Shown: positions 7,031 to 16,071, numbered from the stretch's first letter. The stretch: DNA of 64,000 nt from Desulfoscipio geothermicus (GCA_016841905.1 JAENYF010000002.1:1-64000); one strand, 5' to 3'. Translations and numbers: made by a program. The notes: a model not told the origin generated them from the letters alone.

Positions 7031-8500
7031 TTGTCGAGCAAGCAGGTGCACACTACTTTAGTAGATGCTTTAAAAAAATATAACCAAAATGAAGCTGTAC
7101 GTTTACATGTACCCGGCCACGGCGGCGGACCGGGACTGCCACTAACGATGCAGCAAGGTAATCTGCCAGGCTGGGATGTTACTGAACTAGCTGGGTTGGA
7201 TGACCTTCACAACCCGGTGGGAGTGATCGCTGCAGCTCAACGAGGCGCTGCAGAGCTATACAGCGCCCGATATACTTTTTTTTTAGTGAATGGCACTACG
7301 GTTGGTTTGCAGGCTTTAATTGCAGCTACTTGCAGTGAAGCCCGGGCGCTGGTTCTGCCGCGCAACGTGCACCGGTCGGTGCTAGGCGGTTTGGTGCTCA
7401 GTGGTGCCCGTCCCGTGTTTATAGCGCCGGTTATTGTACCCGGATTTAATTTTGCGGCCGGATTTTTGTTGGACAAATTGGAGGACGCTTTTCAACAAAA
7501 CCATGAAGTAGGCGCAGTTTTAGCTGTACATCCCTGTTATTATGGGGTGGTGGGTGATTTAGCCGGCGTGGTTAAACTTTGCCGGCAGTACGGGGTGCCT
7601 TTGCTGGTGGATGAGGCCCATGGCACACACTTGCGTCTGCACCCTGATCTGCCTGCTGACGCACTGACTCTGGGCGCTGATGCTGTGGTGCAGAGTGTAC
7701 ATAAGACTGGGGGCGCGCTGACTCAGGCATCCTGGTTGCACCTGGGCAGTGATCGAATAGCTCGGGAAAAAGTGGCAAATGCGCTACGCTTGCTACAGAC
7801 AAGTAGCCCTTCATATATTTTAATGGCCTCTCTGGATGCGGCTAGGCGCCAACTGGCTTTAAATGGCCGAAATATGCTTGAGGAGTTATTAAACATAGCT
7901 AGTGAGGCAGCGTGGAGGCTTAACAAAATTCCGGGTCTGGCTGTGCTGAGTAATGAACACCTAGGTTGGTTAGGTGCCTTTGATTATGACCCTACCCGTC
8001 TGGTTATTTCGGTTCGGGGGCTGGGTGCTAGCGGGTATGAGGTAGCCCGGCAGTTGGCCTCTTTATATGGTATATACCTGGAAATGTCCGATTATTATAA
8101 CTTGGTGGCGGTTTTATCACTGGGCACAGATCGGGCGGGTGTGCTAAAATTGGTGAGTGCTTTAGCCGAAATTAGCCGGTCAATAGGGGCGGGACATCAT
8201 ATTGGCCAAAATTGTCAAGGACAGCAGGGACTTGATTGGAGCCAATTACTGCCGCCACAGGTTATGACACCGCGACAAGCTTGGCTGGCGGGGCAAAAAA
8301 AAGTATTGTTGGAGGAATCCCGGGGATTAGTATGTGGGGAATTAATTGCAGTTTACCCACCTGGTATAGCGGTAATTTATCCTGGAGAAGAAATTACCCC
8401 CGAAATCATAGAATATTTACGACAAGTGCGGGAAATGGGTGTGCACATTCAGGGTGCTGCAGATCCTACGCTTACATCATTGCTTGTCGTTGATGTGTAA
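7031..8500 (+). CDS. Orn/Lys/Arg decarboxylase family PLP enzyme (YaaO type)
   Basis: Fold-type I PLP enzyme of the ornithine/lysine/arginine decarboxylase family; substrate not determinable by eye. Seen: HVPGHGGG near residue 27, a cofactor-binding NGTTVGLQALIAA, LVDEAHGTH, and SVHKTGGALTQ with the Schiff-base lysine near residue 224. The C-terminal domain with AVYPPGIAVIYPGEE is also typical. At 489 residues it matches the short YaaO-like subgroup rather than the long inducible decarboxylases. TTG start with CAGGAG upstream. The position before tmk matches B. subtilis yaaO. Confidence 0.9.
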   Translation: MSSKQVHTTLVDALKKYNQNEAVRLHVPGHGGGPGLPLTMQQGNLPGWDVTELAGLDDLHNPVGVIAAAQRGAAELYSARYTFFLVNGTTVGLQALIAATCSEARALVLPRNVHRSVLGGLVLSGARPVFIAPVIVPGFNFAAGFLLDKLEDAFQQNHEVGAVLAVHPCYYGVVGDLAGVVKLCRQYGVPLLVDEAHGTHLRLHPDLPADALTLGADAVVQSVHKTGGALTQASWLHLGSDRIAREKVANALRLLQTSSPSYILMASLDAARRQLALNGRNMLEELLNIASEAAWRLNKIPGLAVLSNEHLGWLGAFDYDPTRLVISVRGLGASGYEVARQLASLYGIYLEMSDYYNLVAVLSLGTDRAGVLKLVSALAEISRSIGAGHHIGQNCQGQQGLDWSQLLPPQVMTPRQAWLAGQKKVLLEESRGLVCGELIAVYPPGIAVIYPGEEITPEIIEYLRQVREMGVHIQGAADPTLTSLLVVDV

Positions 8501-8553
8501 GTCTTTATAGTATTAAACATTTGACCATTCGAGAAAAAGGGAGCTATAGGCAA

Positions 8554-9171
8554 TTGCTAGCGGGTAAATTTATTGTATTTGAAGGTATTGATGGAGCAGG
8601 CAAAACTACACAGATGCAGTTATTGGCTGGATTTCTCCAAAACAACGACATACCAGTGTTGTGTACCCGTGAACCCGGTGGGACTCAGATTGGGGGCAGA
8701 CTGCGCGAGGTGCTTTTGGACCGGTCCTGCCATGACATGAGCCACCGTACCGAGGCTTTTCTTTACGCAGCGGATAGGGCTCAACATGTTGCTGAAATCA
8801 TAAAGCCCGCATTAAACAGCGGGGTAACGGTGCTTTGTGACCGTTTTGTCTATTCTACCCTAGCCTACCAAGGTTGGGGGCGGAATATGGATATAGAATT
8901 GCTGCAGCAAATAAACGAACTGGCTACCGATGGGTTGCTCCCGGATGCAGTGGTGCTTTTGGATATACCGGTGCTGGTCGGCTTACGCCGAGTATTAGAA
9001 CATCGCTCTCCTGATCGGTTAGAGGGTGAGCAACAAGCTTTTTTCCAGCGGGTGCGGGATGGTTATCTGGAACAGGCCGCTAGGTTGCCAAAAATTTTTC
9101 GAGTATTACAAGGAGATGGAGCGGTTGAAGAGGTGCACAGGCACATTTTGGAAACGCTCAGCGATTTATAG
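8554..9171 (+). CDS. tmk: Thymidylate kinase
   Basis: Phosphorylates dTMP to dTDP in dTTP synthesis. Seen: P-loop FEGIDGAGKTTQ within the first 20 residues, the DRF/S motif CDRFVYSTLAYQG and a lid region with SPDRLEG. Start: the frame is open from a TTG at 8521, but AAGGGAG at 8537-8543 points to TTG 8554, giving the typical MLAGKFIVFEGIDG and 205 residues. Lies between the decarboxylase-like gene and holB as in B. subtilis. Confidence 0.95.
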   Translation: MLAGKFIVFEGIDGAGKTTQMQLLAGFLQNNDIPVLCTREPGGTQIGGRLREVLLDRSCHDMSHRTEAFLYAADRAQHVAEIIKPALNSGVTVLCDRFVYSTLAYQGWGRNMDIELLQQINELATDGLLPDAVVLLDIPVLVGLRRVLEHRSPDRLEGEQQAFFQRVRDGYLEQAARLPKIFRVLQGDGAVEEVHRHILETLSDL

Positions 9172-9224
9172 ACAGTAGGCCGGTCTTATGAACAAGGCAT
9201 TTTATTGTTTGGAGGATTAGAGAG

Positions 9225-10223
9225 ATGCTGTCTCTACGGGACGTAGTGGGGCACGAACAGGTAGTTAAAAGCCTTCAAAGTGCCCTGGCTAATAATTTTG
9301 TCAATCATGCCTATATTTTTAGCGGTCCGACGGGGCTGGGCAAAAAAACCGCCGGGTTGGCTTTTGCCCGGGCATTATTGTGTCGCTGTAGTCAGGGAGA
9401 TGCTTGCGGTGAGTGTGACGATTGTAACCGTTCAGGACATGGCTTGCATCCTGATTTACACATTATCAGCCCGGAAGGAAACTCCATTAAAATTCACCAA
9501 TTACGGGCCGTGCAGGAAAGTGCCGCTATTACCGCTTTTGGTATGGGCAGACAGGTTTTTTTGATATTACAGGCTGAAAAAATGACCCAAGCTGCCGCTA
9601 ACTGTTTTTTGAAAACGCTTGAGGAGCCTTCTGCTGGAGTAGTGTTTATACTGGTTACTGATGACCCGGCTGGTATGCTGCCAACCGTGCTTTCTCGCTG
9701 CCAGCAGTATCGCTTTAGTCCCCTGTCTAGAGAAAAAGTGTCGCAGGTTTTAGCTAATAAGGGTTCTGGGGCGTGTTATAGTGTAGAAAGTGCCCAGGTG
9801 GCAGCAGCGTTGTCTGAAGGATGTCCTGGGCGAGCGCTGGCAATGCTTGAGGATCCCGATAAGCGTATTTCCAGGTTAGAGTTGTTAATGCGTATAGTGC
9901 GCGAACGGCCGGGCAGTGCACTTATACCGGTGGATGAACTGACAGAACGGGAAGACCTGGTGGAATTTATCAATTGTGTAATTTTTTCTTTTAGGGATGT
10001 TTTAATTTGGCAGTTAACGGGTTCTACAGAACTGTTGATTAATGTAGACAGGCATTCAGATATTATCGAGTTGGCTGGTGCTTATGTAAAGCCAGAGGTA
10101 ATGGATATACTGATAACGGCGGGAAAATCGTCAGGTTATCTGGCAAGCAATGTAAACCAACGCCTTGTGCTGGACTCTTTATTATTTAAAATAACCGGCC
10201 AGTGGGATGATGATCGGGGGTAG
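9225..10223 (+). CDS. holB: DNA polymerase III subunit delta'
   Basis: Clamp-loader subunit partner of DnaX. Seen: degenerate AAA+ P-loop GPTGLGKKT near residues 33-41, a cysteine cluster CRCSQGDACGECDDC (zinc site), FLKTLEEP and the sensor SRCQQYRF. 332 residues, normal. GGAGGATTAG precedes the ATG. Six bases separate it from ricT, so they are probably cotranscribed. Confidence 0.95.
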   Translation: MLSLRDVVGHEQVVKSLQSALANNFVNHAYIFSGPTGLGKKTAGLAFARALLCRCSQGDACGECDDCNRSGHGLHPDLHIISPEGNSIKIHQLRAVQESAAITAFGMGRQVFLILQAEKMTQAAANCFLKTLEEPSAGVVFILVTDDPAGMLPTVLSRCQQYRFSPLSREKVSQVLANKGSGACYSVESAQVAAALSEGCPGRALAMLEDPDKRISRLELLMRIVRERPGSALIPVDELTEREDLVEFINCVIFSFRDVLIWQLTGSTELLINVDRHSDIIELAGAYVKPEVMDILITAGKSSGYLASNVNQRLVLDSLLFKITGQWDDDRG

Positions 10224-10229
10224 TGGATA

Positions 10230-11192
10230 TTGCCGTATGCTGTAGTAGGGGTGCGTTTTAAAGCTGCGGGTAAAATATATTATTTTGATCCCGGGGAGCT
10301 GAATTTATCAGTAAACGATGGGGTTATTGTGGAAACGTCAAGGGGTATTGAGTACGGAACAGTGGTGATTGGTCCTCGGGAAGTTCCTGATGAAGAAGTG
10401 GTAGGTGCGTTAAAAATGGTTCTGCGGAGGGCTAATGATGATGATTTGGAACAGCTGCAGGCAAATCGGGAGAAAGAAGCCCGGGCTATGGAGATCTGCT
10501 TGGAAAAAATTGAAGGTCATGGGCTGCCTATGAAGCTGGTGGATGTTGAGCAAACCTTTGGTGGTAATAAAATTATCTTTTATTTTACTGCTGATGGACG
10601 AATAGATTTCCGTGAACTAGTCAAAGATTTAGCTGCGATCTTCAGAACCCGTATTGAATTACGTCAGATTGGTGTGCGAGATGAGGCCAAAATGATTGGC
10701 GGGCTGGGTTGCTGTGGTAGGGAGCTATGTTGTGCTACTTGGCTGGCCGATTTTGCTTCGGTATCCATTAGAATGGCCAAAGAACAAAACCTTTCACTAA
10801 ATCCCACTAAAATTTCGGGTATTTGTGGCCGATTAATGTGCTGCTTGAAATTTGAAAACGAGGTTTACGAGCAGGCCAGAGAAGGTTTTCCCGAACTTGG
10901 TAAAAGAGTAACTACTCCCGATGGCAATGGCCGGGTGAGTAGTATTAATATTATTAAGCAAACGATTAATGTTGAGCTGCGTGAGAGTAAGTTGGTCAAA
11001 GAGTATCCATGCAGCCTAATCGAAGTGGAATCCGTGGAAGGTGATTATGTTGAAGCCCCTAATGATAAAAATGAAGGCACTGGAGGCCAGGGCACAAGAT
11101 CTGTTGTCCGAAATCAAAAATCTGAAAGATGTTGTCGAGGTGCTCGAAACAGAAAATGCAAGGCTACGCCAACATTTGATCCTGATGTATAA
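10230..11192 (+). CDS. ricT: PSP1-domain protein RicT (YaaT)
   Basis: PSP1 C-terminal domain protein. In B. subtilis RicT belongs to the RicA-RicF-RicT complex, which binds [4Fe-4S] clusters and affects RNA maturation, competence and sporulation phosphorelay. Seen: GCCGRELCC and CGRLMCCLKFE, the cysteine-rich signature. TTG start after GGGGGT. The frame continues 152 bases into yabA; its last roughly 45 residues (after VEAP) are low-quality Arg/Cys-rich sequence read out of frame from yabA. A third frame carries TAA TGA TAA right at that point, so the original stop was probably lost by a small indel. Confidence 0.92.
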   Translation: MPYAVVGVRFKAAGKIYYFDPGELNLSVNDGVIVETSRGIEYGTVVIGPREVPDEEVVGALKMVLRRANDDDLEQLQANREKEARAMEICLEKIEGHGLPMKLVDVEQTFGGNKIIFYFTADGRIDFRELVKDLAAIFRTRIELRQIGVRDEAKMIGGLGCCGRELCCATWLADFASVSIRMAKEQNLSLNPTKISGICGRLMCCLKFENEVYEQAREGFPELGKRVTTPDGNGRVSSINIIKQTINVELRESKLVKEYPCSLIEVESVEGDYVEAPNDKNEGTGGQGTRSVVRNQKSERCCRGARNRKCKATPTFDPDV

Positions 11193-11364
11193 GCAAGATA
11201 GGAATGAAGTCGGTTTAGGTGTTTCACCCAATAAGGTAACGGGGCAACAAAACTTGACTAATTTGTATAACCAGGGTTTTCATATATGTAATATATATTT
11301 TGGCCAAATGCGGGAAAGCGAGTGTTTATTTTGCGCCGCTTTTTTGCTTCGCGAACAGGGGTGA
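11047..11364 (+). CDS. yabA: Initiation control protein YabA
   Basis: Negative regulator of replication initiation that bridges DnaA and the DnaN clamp in B. subtilis. Seen: an N-terminal leucine-rich coiled coil (EIKNLKDVVEVLETENARL) and a C-terminal zinc domain with GFHICNIYFGQ and CLFCAAFLL. Start: GTG 11041, ATG 11047 and ATG 11071 are in frame; GGAAGG at 11036-11041 best fits ATG 11047 (105 residues). The start lies inside the extended ricT frame. Position between ricT and rsmI is conserved. Confidence 0.88.
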   Translation: MLKPLMIKMKALEARAQDLLSEIKNLKDVVEVLETENARLRQHLILMYKQDRNEVGLGVSPNKVTGQQNLTNLYNQGFHICNIYFGQMRESECLFCAAFLLREQG

Positions 11365-11373
11365 TGGTTGAGC

Positions 11374-12231
11374 ATGATAGGGAAAACCGGTGGCGTCTTA
11401 TACCTTTGTGCTACACCGATCGGTAATTTAGAAGATATCACCTTACGGGCACTTAAAGTGTTACGGGAGGTAGACTTGGTTGCGGCTGAAGACACTCGTC
11501 ATACCCGCAAGTTGTTTAGCTATTATGGTATTCACACTGCTCTGACCAGCTATCATGAGCATAACCGGCAGGTCAAGGGTGGCTATCTTATAGAACAGTT
11601 AACCGGTGGCCGAAATGTGGCTTTGGTTAGTGATGCTGGAACGCCAGGTATTTCCGACCCGGGTGAAGAACTGGTAAAGGCGGCTCTGGAAAATGGTATT
11701 GAGGTGACACCGCTACCAGGACCCAGTGCTTTGTTGGCTGCTCTGACTGTATCCGGCCTACCGCTGGCTAGGTTTGTATTTGAAGGTTTTTTGCCCATCA
11801 AGCACAAAGAACGCTGCAAGCGGCTGGCTGAACTAGCAGAGGAACCCAGGACAATTGTTTTGTATGAGTCGCCTCATCGGTTGTTGAAAACGTTAGGTGA
11901 ATTGGTTGATGCTTTTGGTAGGCGGCAGGCATGTGCCGCCCGGGAACTAACTAAAATGCATGAGGATGTACGGCGCGGTACATTAGCCCAGCTGCAAGAG
12001 CAATTCGAAAGCCAGTCGCTTAGGGGTGAATTTGTGCTGGTTATCGAAGGCTGTTCCGTAAAAAGTGAGCAAGAACAATTAATAGGTAGAAATTTTGCCC
12101 TATCGCCGGAGGAGTTCGTGCATATGCTGCAGGAGGAAGGAGTACCTCCCAGTAAGGCGATAAAAATAGTATCCCGCCTGAGGAATATCCCCCGGCGGGA
12201 ATTGTACAAAGAAATAAATAACTCCAAATAA
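11374..12231 (+). CDS. rsmI: 16S rRNA (cytidine-1402-2'-O)-methyltransferase
   Basis: SAM-dependent tetrapyrrole-methylase-fold enzyme that 2'-O-methylates C1402 of 16S rRNA. Seen: LYLCATPIGNLEDIT at the N-terminus, AAEDTRHTRKL, VSDAGTPGISDPG and TPLPGPSALLAAL, all family signatures. AGGGGTGAT at 11357-11365 favours ATG 11374 over TTG 11368. 285 residues. Converges on the abrB-like gene with only 28 bases between. Confidence 0.95.
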   Translation: MIGKTGGVLYLCATPIGNLEDITLRALKVLREVDLVAAEDTRHTRKLFSYYGIHTALTSYHEHNRQVKGGYLIEQLTGGRNVALVSDAGTPGISDPGEELVKAALENGIEVTPLPGPSALLAALTVSGLPLARFVFEGFLPIKHKERCKRLAELAEEPRTIVLYESPHRLLKTLGELVDAFGRRQACAARELTKMHEDVRRGTLAQLQEQFESQSLRGEFVLVIEGCSVKSEQEQLIGRNFALSPEEFVHMLQEEGVPPSKAIKIVSRLRNIPRRELYKEINNSK

Positions 12232-12259
12232 AATTATTCACTAACTTATGTATCAAACA

Positions 12260-12526
12260 CTACATTGCTTCTTTATCTTCTTTTACATTTTCAAACATGG
12301 CCAGAGCGCAACTCCGGCAGACCAGTTTGCCTTTGTAATGCTGTACATCAGTAGCATTGCCGCAGAATACACAGGCGGGCTCATATTTCTTTAAGATAAT
12401 TTTTTCTGCATCAACGTAAATTTCTAGAGCATCTTTTTCATCAATGCCTAGTGTACGACGTAATTCGATAGGAATTACCACGCGGCCAAGCTCGTCCACT
12501 TTTCTTACAATACCAGTTGATTTCAT
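12260..12526 (-). CDS. AbrB-family transition-state regulator with zinc ribbon
   Basis: DNA-binding regulator with a swapped-hairpin AbrB domain. Seen: MKSTGIVRKVDELGRVVIP at residues 1-19 and an LEIYVD strand, then a C-terminal four-cysteine ribbon (CVFCG near 52 and CRSC near 72) that B. subtilis AbrB lacks but many clostridial homologues carry. AAGGAGGGG precedes the ATG. Position next to rsmI and metG equals B. subtilis abrB. Because SpoVT and AbrB share the N-terminal domain, the symbol is left open; the location and length favour AbrB. Confidence 0.92.
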   Translation of the reverse strand: MKSTGIVRKVDELGRVVIPIELRRTLGIDEKDALEIYVDAEKIILKKYEPACVFCGNATDVQHYKGKLVCRSCALAMFENVKEDKEAM

Positions 12527-12586
12527 GTCGTCCCCTCCTTAACAACAAAACATTTTCGACATATATTGATTTAAATCCACAAGTAA

Positions 12587-12615
12587 ATGGTACCAGTGAT
12601 GGCAGTAAAAGTCAA
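12587..12615 (-). promoter_or_regulatory. Candidate sigma-A promoter of the abrB-like gene
   Basis: On the minus strand TTGACT (12610-12615), 17-base spacer, TACCAT (12587-12592). About 60 bases upstream of the ATG. Confidence 0.5.
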
Positions 12616-12672
12616 CATATTTTTAAAAATTAATGGTTTTTTTTGTATAAAAGTTCTTGATTTAGGGAAAAC

Positions 12673-12702
12673 TTGACAAGATAGACTGCTTTACTTTAAA
12701 AT
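12673..12702 (+). promoter_or_regulatory. Sigma-A promoter of the metG T-box leader
   Basis: Perfect TTGACA (12673-12678), 18-base spacer, TAAAAT (12697-12702, 5/6 to TATAAT). Confidence 0.75.
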
Positions 12703-12708
12703 CAGTAT

Positions 12709-12992
12709 GTCGATACAGGTTATGATGGAGAGGAGTAAGTGCGGAAGAACCGCCCAGCGAGTGGGGTAGGTGTGAGCCCACCGGGGAAACCGTATTGAAC
12801 ATGGCTCCGGAGCTGTTGGCTGAATGCAATAGTAGGCCGAACCGGTTAAGCGCCGTTATCAGCTTGAGGTACAGGGAAATAATTTCCCCTGTACCAAAAT
12901 GAGGCCTTTTTATATTTAAAAAGGTGGAATAAGGGTGGTAACGCGGAAAGTATTTTTCGCCCCTGGGTAAACCGGGGGCGTTATTTATTTTT
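12709..12992 (+). promoter_or_regulatory. T-box riboswitch, methionine type
   Basis: Transcription-attenuating leader that reads uncharged tRNA. Seen: the conserved T-box AAGGGTGGTAACGCGG at 12931-12946, then the terminator stem 12958-12980 (CGCCCC / GGGGCG extended by a T-G and two G-C pairs) and a T-rich run to 12992. Upstream, GAAC followed by ATG GCTCC near 12797-12805 is a good specifier-loop candidate with an ATG (Met) codon, matching the metG downstream. The leader is about 280 bases, a normal length. Confidence 0.92.
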
Positions 12993-13073
12993 AAACGATG
13001 TATACTAGATAGCTATTATTAAAAAACAGTTGTGATTTACTGTAAATTTTATTATTTCAGGGAGGATCATTAT

Positions 13074-14630
13074 ATGCAAACCAATAAAACATTTTACATA
13101 ACGACACCGATTTATTATCCTAGCGATAACCTTCATATTGGCCATGCCTATACCACGGTGGCGGCCGACGCACTGGCCCGGTTTAAAAAACTTACCGGCC
13201 ATGAAGTTAGGTTTTTAACGGGTTCTGACGAACATGGTCAGAAAATTGAGCGCTCGGCCCGTGAGCGAGGTGAGACACCACAGGAGTATGTTGACAAAAT
13301 TGTAGCAGGTTTTAAGAATCTCTGGCATAGTTTAAATATCAGCTACGATGATTTTATTCGCACTACTGAAGACAGACATAAAACCGTAGTACAAAAAGTT
13401 TTCCAAAAGTTATACGATCAGGGAGATATTTATAAGTCCAGTTATAAAGGGTGGTACTGTACGCCTTGCGAAACACTTTGGACAGAGGCACGCTTGGAAA
13501 ATGGCAGCTGCCCCGACTGCGGACGTTCTGTAGAACTGCTGGAAGAGGAAAGTTATTTCTTTAAGATCTCCAAGTATGCCGACCGTATGCTTAAATATAT
13601 CGAGGATAACCCAGACTTTATCCAACCTGCATCCCGGCGCAATGAAATGGTCAGCTTTATTAAAAGCGGACTCGAGGATCTATGCGTATCCCGTACTACT
13701 TTTGATTGGGGTATACCTGTACCCTTTGACGAAAAACATGTTATTTACGTGTGGGTAGATGCCCTAACTAATTATATTTCTGCCTTGGGGTACGGCGAGG
13801 AAGACGATATGCTGTTTCAAAAATTCTGGCCGGCTGATATTCACTTGGTGGGTAAAGATATCGTGCGTTTTCACACCATTATTTGGCCGATTATACTGAT
13901 GGCTTTGGAACTGCCTCTGCCCAAGCAGGTGGTGGGGCACGGTTGGGTGCTGCTGGATAGTGGGAAGATGAGCAAGTCAAAAGGCAATGTAATAGACCCG
14001 CTGGTGCTAATTAATAAGTACGGTGTCGATGCTATCCGCTACTATCTACTTCGGGAAATGCCATTGGGCGCTGACGTGATTTATTCAGAGGAAGCGCTGG
14101 TACACCGCATCAATGTCGACTTAGCCAATGATTTTGGCAATTTGTTCAACCGTACCTGCGCTATGGTTAACAAGTATTTCAAAGGGTGCTTGCAAACACC
14201 ATCTGCACCCGAGGGACCGGACAATGAACTAATACAGTTAGCCCAGTCAATGCCGTTAGAGGTGGAGGAGTTTATGGAACGCCGGGAATTTTCCTATGCT
14301 CTGGCGGCTATATTGCGCTTGGTAGGCCGGGCCAATAAGTACCTGGAAGAAACTGCGCCCTGGGCGCTGGCCAAGGAACCGGCAAAGCAGGTCCGTTTAA
14401 ACACAGTGCTTTACAATGTAGCAGAGGTTTTGCGCTTTGCCACAGTAGCGGTAACACCGTTTATGCCTGGGCTGCCTAAAAGGGCTTGGCCACTATTAGG
14501 TATTGAAAATCAGCCATATCTTTACACCTGGGAGTCATTGCAATGGGGAAACCTACCAGGCGGTACAGAGCTCAAGCGTGGAGAGCCACTGTTTCCGCGC
14601 ATTGATCCGGCTCTTTTGGGGGAAGCATAA
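13074..14630 (+). CDS. metG: Methionyl-tRNA synthetase
   Basis: Class I synthetase charging tRNA-Met. Seen: HIGH in DNLHIGHAYTT near residue 20, a zinc knuckle with CTPC near 128 and CPDC near 145, and KMSKS near residue 298. Start ATG 13074 follows GGGAGGATC; an upstream in-frame GTG has no such site. At 518 residues it lacks the C-terminal EMAPII-like tRNA-binding domain that makes B. subtilis MetS about 660 residues. Expression is controlled by the T-box leader. Its TAA overlaps the tatD ATG by one base. Confidence 0.97.
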   Translation: MQTNKTFYITTPIYYPSDNLHIGHAYTTVAADALARFKKLTGHEVRFLTGSDEHGQKIERSARERGETPQEYVDKIVAGFKNLWHSLNISYDDFIRTTEDRHKTVVQKVFQKLYDQGDIYKSSYKGWYCTPCETLWTEARLENGSCPDCGRSVELLEEESYFFKISKYADRMLKYIEDNPDFIQPASRRNEMVSFIKSGLEDLCVSRTTFDWGIPVPFDEKHVIYVWVDALTNYISALGYGEEDDMLFQKFWPADIHLVGKDIVRFHTIIWPIILMALELPLPKQVVGHGWVLLDSGKMSKSKGNVIDPLVLINKYGVDAIRYYLLREMPLGADVIYSEEALVHRINVDLANDFGNLFNRTCAMVNKYFKGCLQTPSAPEGPDNELIQLAQSMPLEVEEFMERREFSYALAAILRLVGRANKYLEETAPWALAKEPAKQVRLNTVLYNVAEVLRFATVAVTPFMPGLPKRAWPLLGIENQPYLYTWESLQWGNLPGGTELKRGEPLFPRIDPALLGEA

Positions 14631-15451
14631 TGGATTTAAAGATTGAACAAATGAAGCAGGAAACGGGTAAGACATTAGCTGACGAGCTATTTGATACCCA
14701 CGCTCACCTGTATGATGAACAATTTGCTGCAGAACTTGACCAGGTATTTAACCGAATGACCGCAGCCGGGGTTAACCGGGTAATGTGCGTGGGTTTTGAT
14801 GTGAATTCATCTAAGCAAGCAGTAGTAATGGCAGAAAGCCGTCCTGGCGTGGCGGCTGCAGTGGGTGTGCACCCGCACGATGCTGAGGATGCAGCCCCGG
14901 ATTACCTATCCCGTCTGGCCGATATGGCTGGCCATCCCCGGGTAGCGGCTGTAGGTGAAATAGGCCTTGATTACTACCGGGATCTTTCACCACGGCCGGT
15001 GCAACAGCGGGTATTTCGGGAGCAGCTGGCTCTGGTTCGGGAGCTTGAAATGCCGGTGATCATTCATGTTCGGGATGCTTTTGGTGACCTGATGGATATT
15101 TTGCGCCGGGATGGCATCAGTCAGGCCGGGGGAGTAATACACTGTTTTAGCGGGGGTTGGGAGGTGGCCAAGGAGGCTATGGGAATGGGGTTTTATATTT
15201 CCCTGGCCGGACCAGTAACCTATAAAAAAGCCCCAAGATTAAAGGAAATTGCTGTGCGAGTACCGAAAGAACGTTTGCTGATAGAAACCGACTGCCCTTT
15301 CCTGACCCCGGAACCCTTTAGGGGACGGCGTAATGAGCCGTCATATGTGCGCTATGTGGCGGAACATATTGCGACACTACGGGATATAACGCTGGAGGAA
15401 CTAGCCCAGTTCACTACGGATAACGCTAAGAAGCTCTTTCGTGTAGATTAA
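14630..15451 (+). CDS. TatD family metal-dependent hydrolase
   Basis: TIM-barrel metallo-hydrolase (YabD/TatD; DNase activity in characterised members). Seen: metal ligands in FDTHAHLYD, the GEIGLDYYRD signature, HVRDA, HCFSGG and LLIETDCPFLTPEPFRG. 273 residues, including a roughly 20-residue N-terminal extension before the first strand. Translation is probably coupled to metG by the one-base overlap. Confidence 0.94.
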   Translation: MDLKIEQMKQETGKTLADELFDTHAHLYDEQFAAELDQVFNRMTAAGVNRVMCVGFDVNSSKQAVVMAESRPGVAAAVGVHPHDAEDAAPDYLSRLADMAGHPRVAAVGEIGLDYYRDLSPRPVQQRVFREQLALVRELEMPVIIHVRDAFGDLMDILRRDGISQAGGVIHCFSGGWEVAKEAMGMGFYISLAGPVTYKKAPRLKEIAVRVPKERLLIETDCPFLTPEPFRGRRNEPSYVRYVAEHIATLRDITLEELAQFTTDNAKKLFRVD

Positions 15452-15461
15452 ATACCAAATT

Positions 15462-16043
15462 ATGTTTTTGCAGGGTAAATGGGAGGTGGCTGCTCTGTTC
15501 GAAAAAATACCTGGTGCCGCCAAAGGTTTAACACTTGTATTTACCGGTAATGGCAAGGGAAAAACCACTGCAGCGTTGGGTATGGCGTTGCGGGCCTGGG
15601 GCCAGGGCATGAAAGTTTTGGTTTTACAGTTTATTAAGGGCGGCTGGAAATGTGGTGAACTAGAAGCTGCTGAAAAGCTAGGTCCTAACTTTGTCTTACT
15701 ACAAATGGGGGAAGGATTTATTAGCGGCGCCAATGATGAGGATTGGGAGGTGCACTGCACAGCTGCCCAACACGCACTGGAAAATGCGGGAAAAGCTGTA
15801 CGTGATGGTTCGTTCGACATGGTAGTACTTGATGAAATAAACTACGCTATGTACTATGGCCTTGTGGATGTGGAGTCTGTTCTGGAAATTATCCACAGCA
15901 AACCGCCTGGTTTGCATCTAGTGCTTACCGGGCGTTATGCAGATGACGAGGTAGTAAGGTTGGCTGATCTGGTAACCGAAATGAAGGAAGTGAAACACCC
16001 ATTGGCCACAGGTATTAAAGCTCAAAAGGGCATTGAGTTTTAA
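15462..16043 (+). CDS. cobO: Corrinoid adenosyltransferase (CobA/CobO/BtuR type)
   Basis: Transfers adenosyl from ATP to cob(I)alamin. Seen: P-loop VFTGNGKGKTTAALG, VLVLQFIKGGWKCGE and the strand MVVLDEINYAM. Start uncertain: ATG 15462 has no ribosome binding site. GGGAGGT at 15481-15487 is seven bases before an in-frame CTG (15495), which would give 182 residues; both keep the P-loop. Not part of the B. subtilis version of this region, so it is an addition here. Followed by a terminator. Confidence 0.93.
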   Translation: MFLQGKWEVAALFEKIPGAAKGLTLVFTGNGKGKTTAALGMALRAWGQGMKVLVLQFIKGGWKCGELEAAEKLGPNFVLLQMGEGFISGANDEDWEVHCTAAQHALENAGKAVRDGSFDMVVLDEINYAMYYGLVDVESVLEIIHSKPPGLHLVLTGRYADDEVVRLADLVTEMKEVKHPLATGIKAQKGIEF

Positions 16044-16071
16044 ATGTTCAATATTGACGGTAAAAGTTTAC

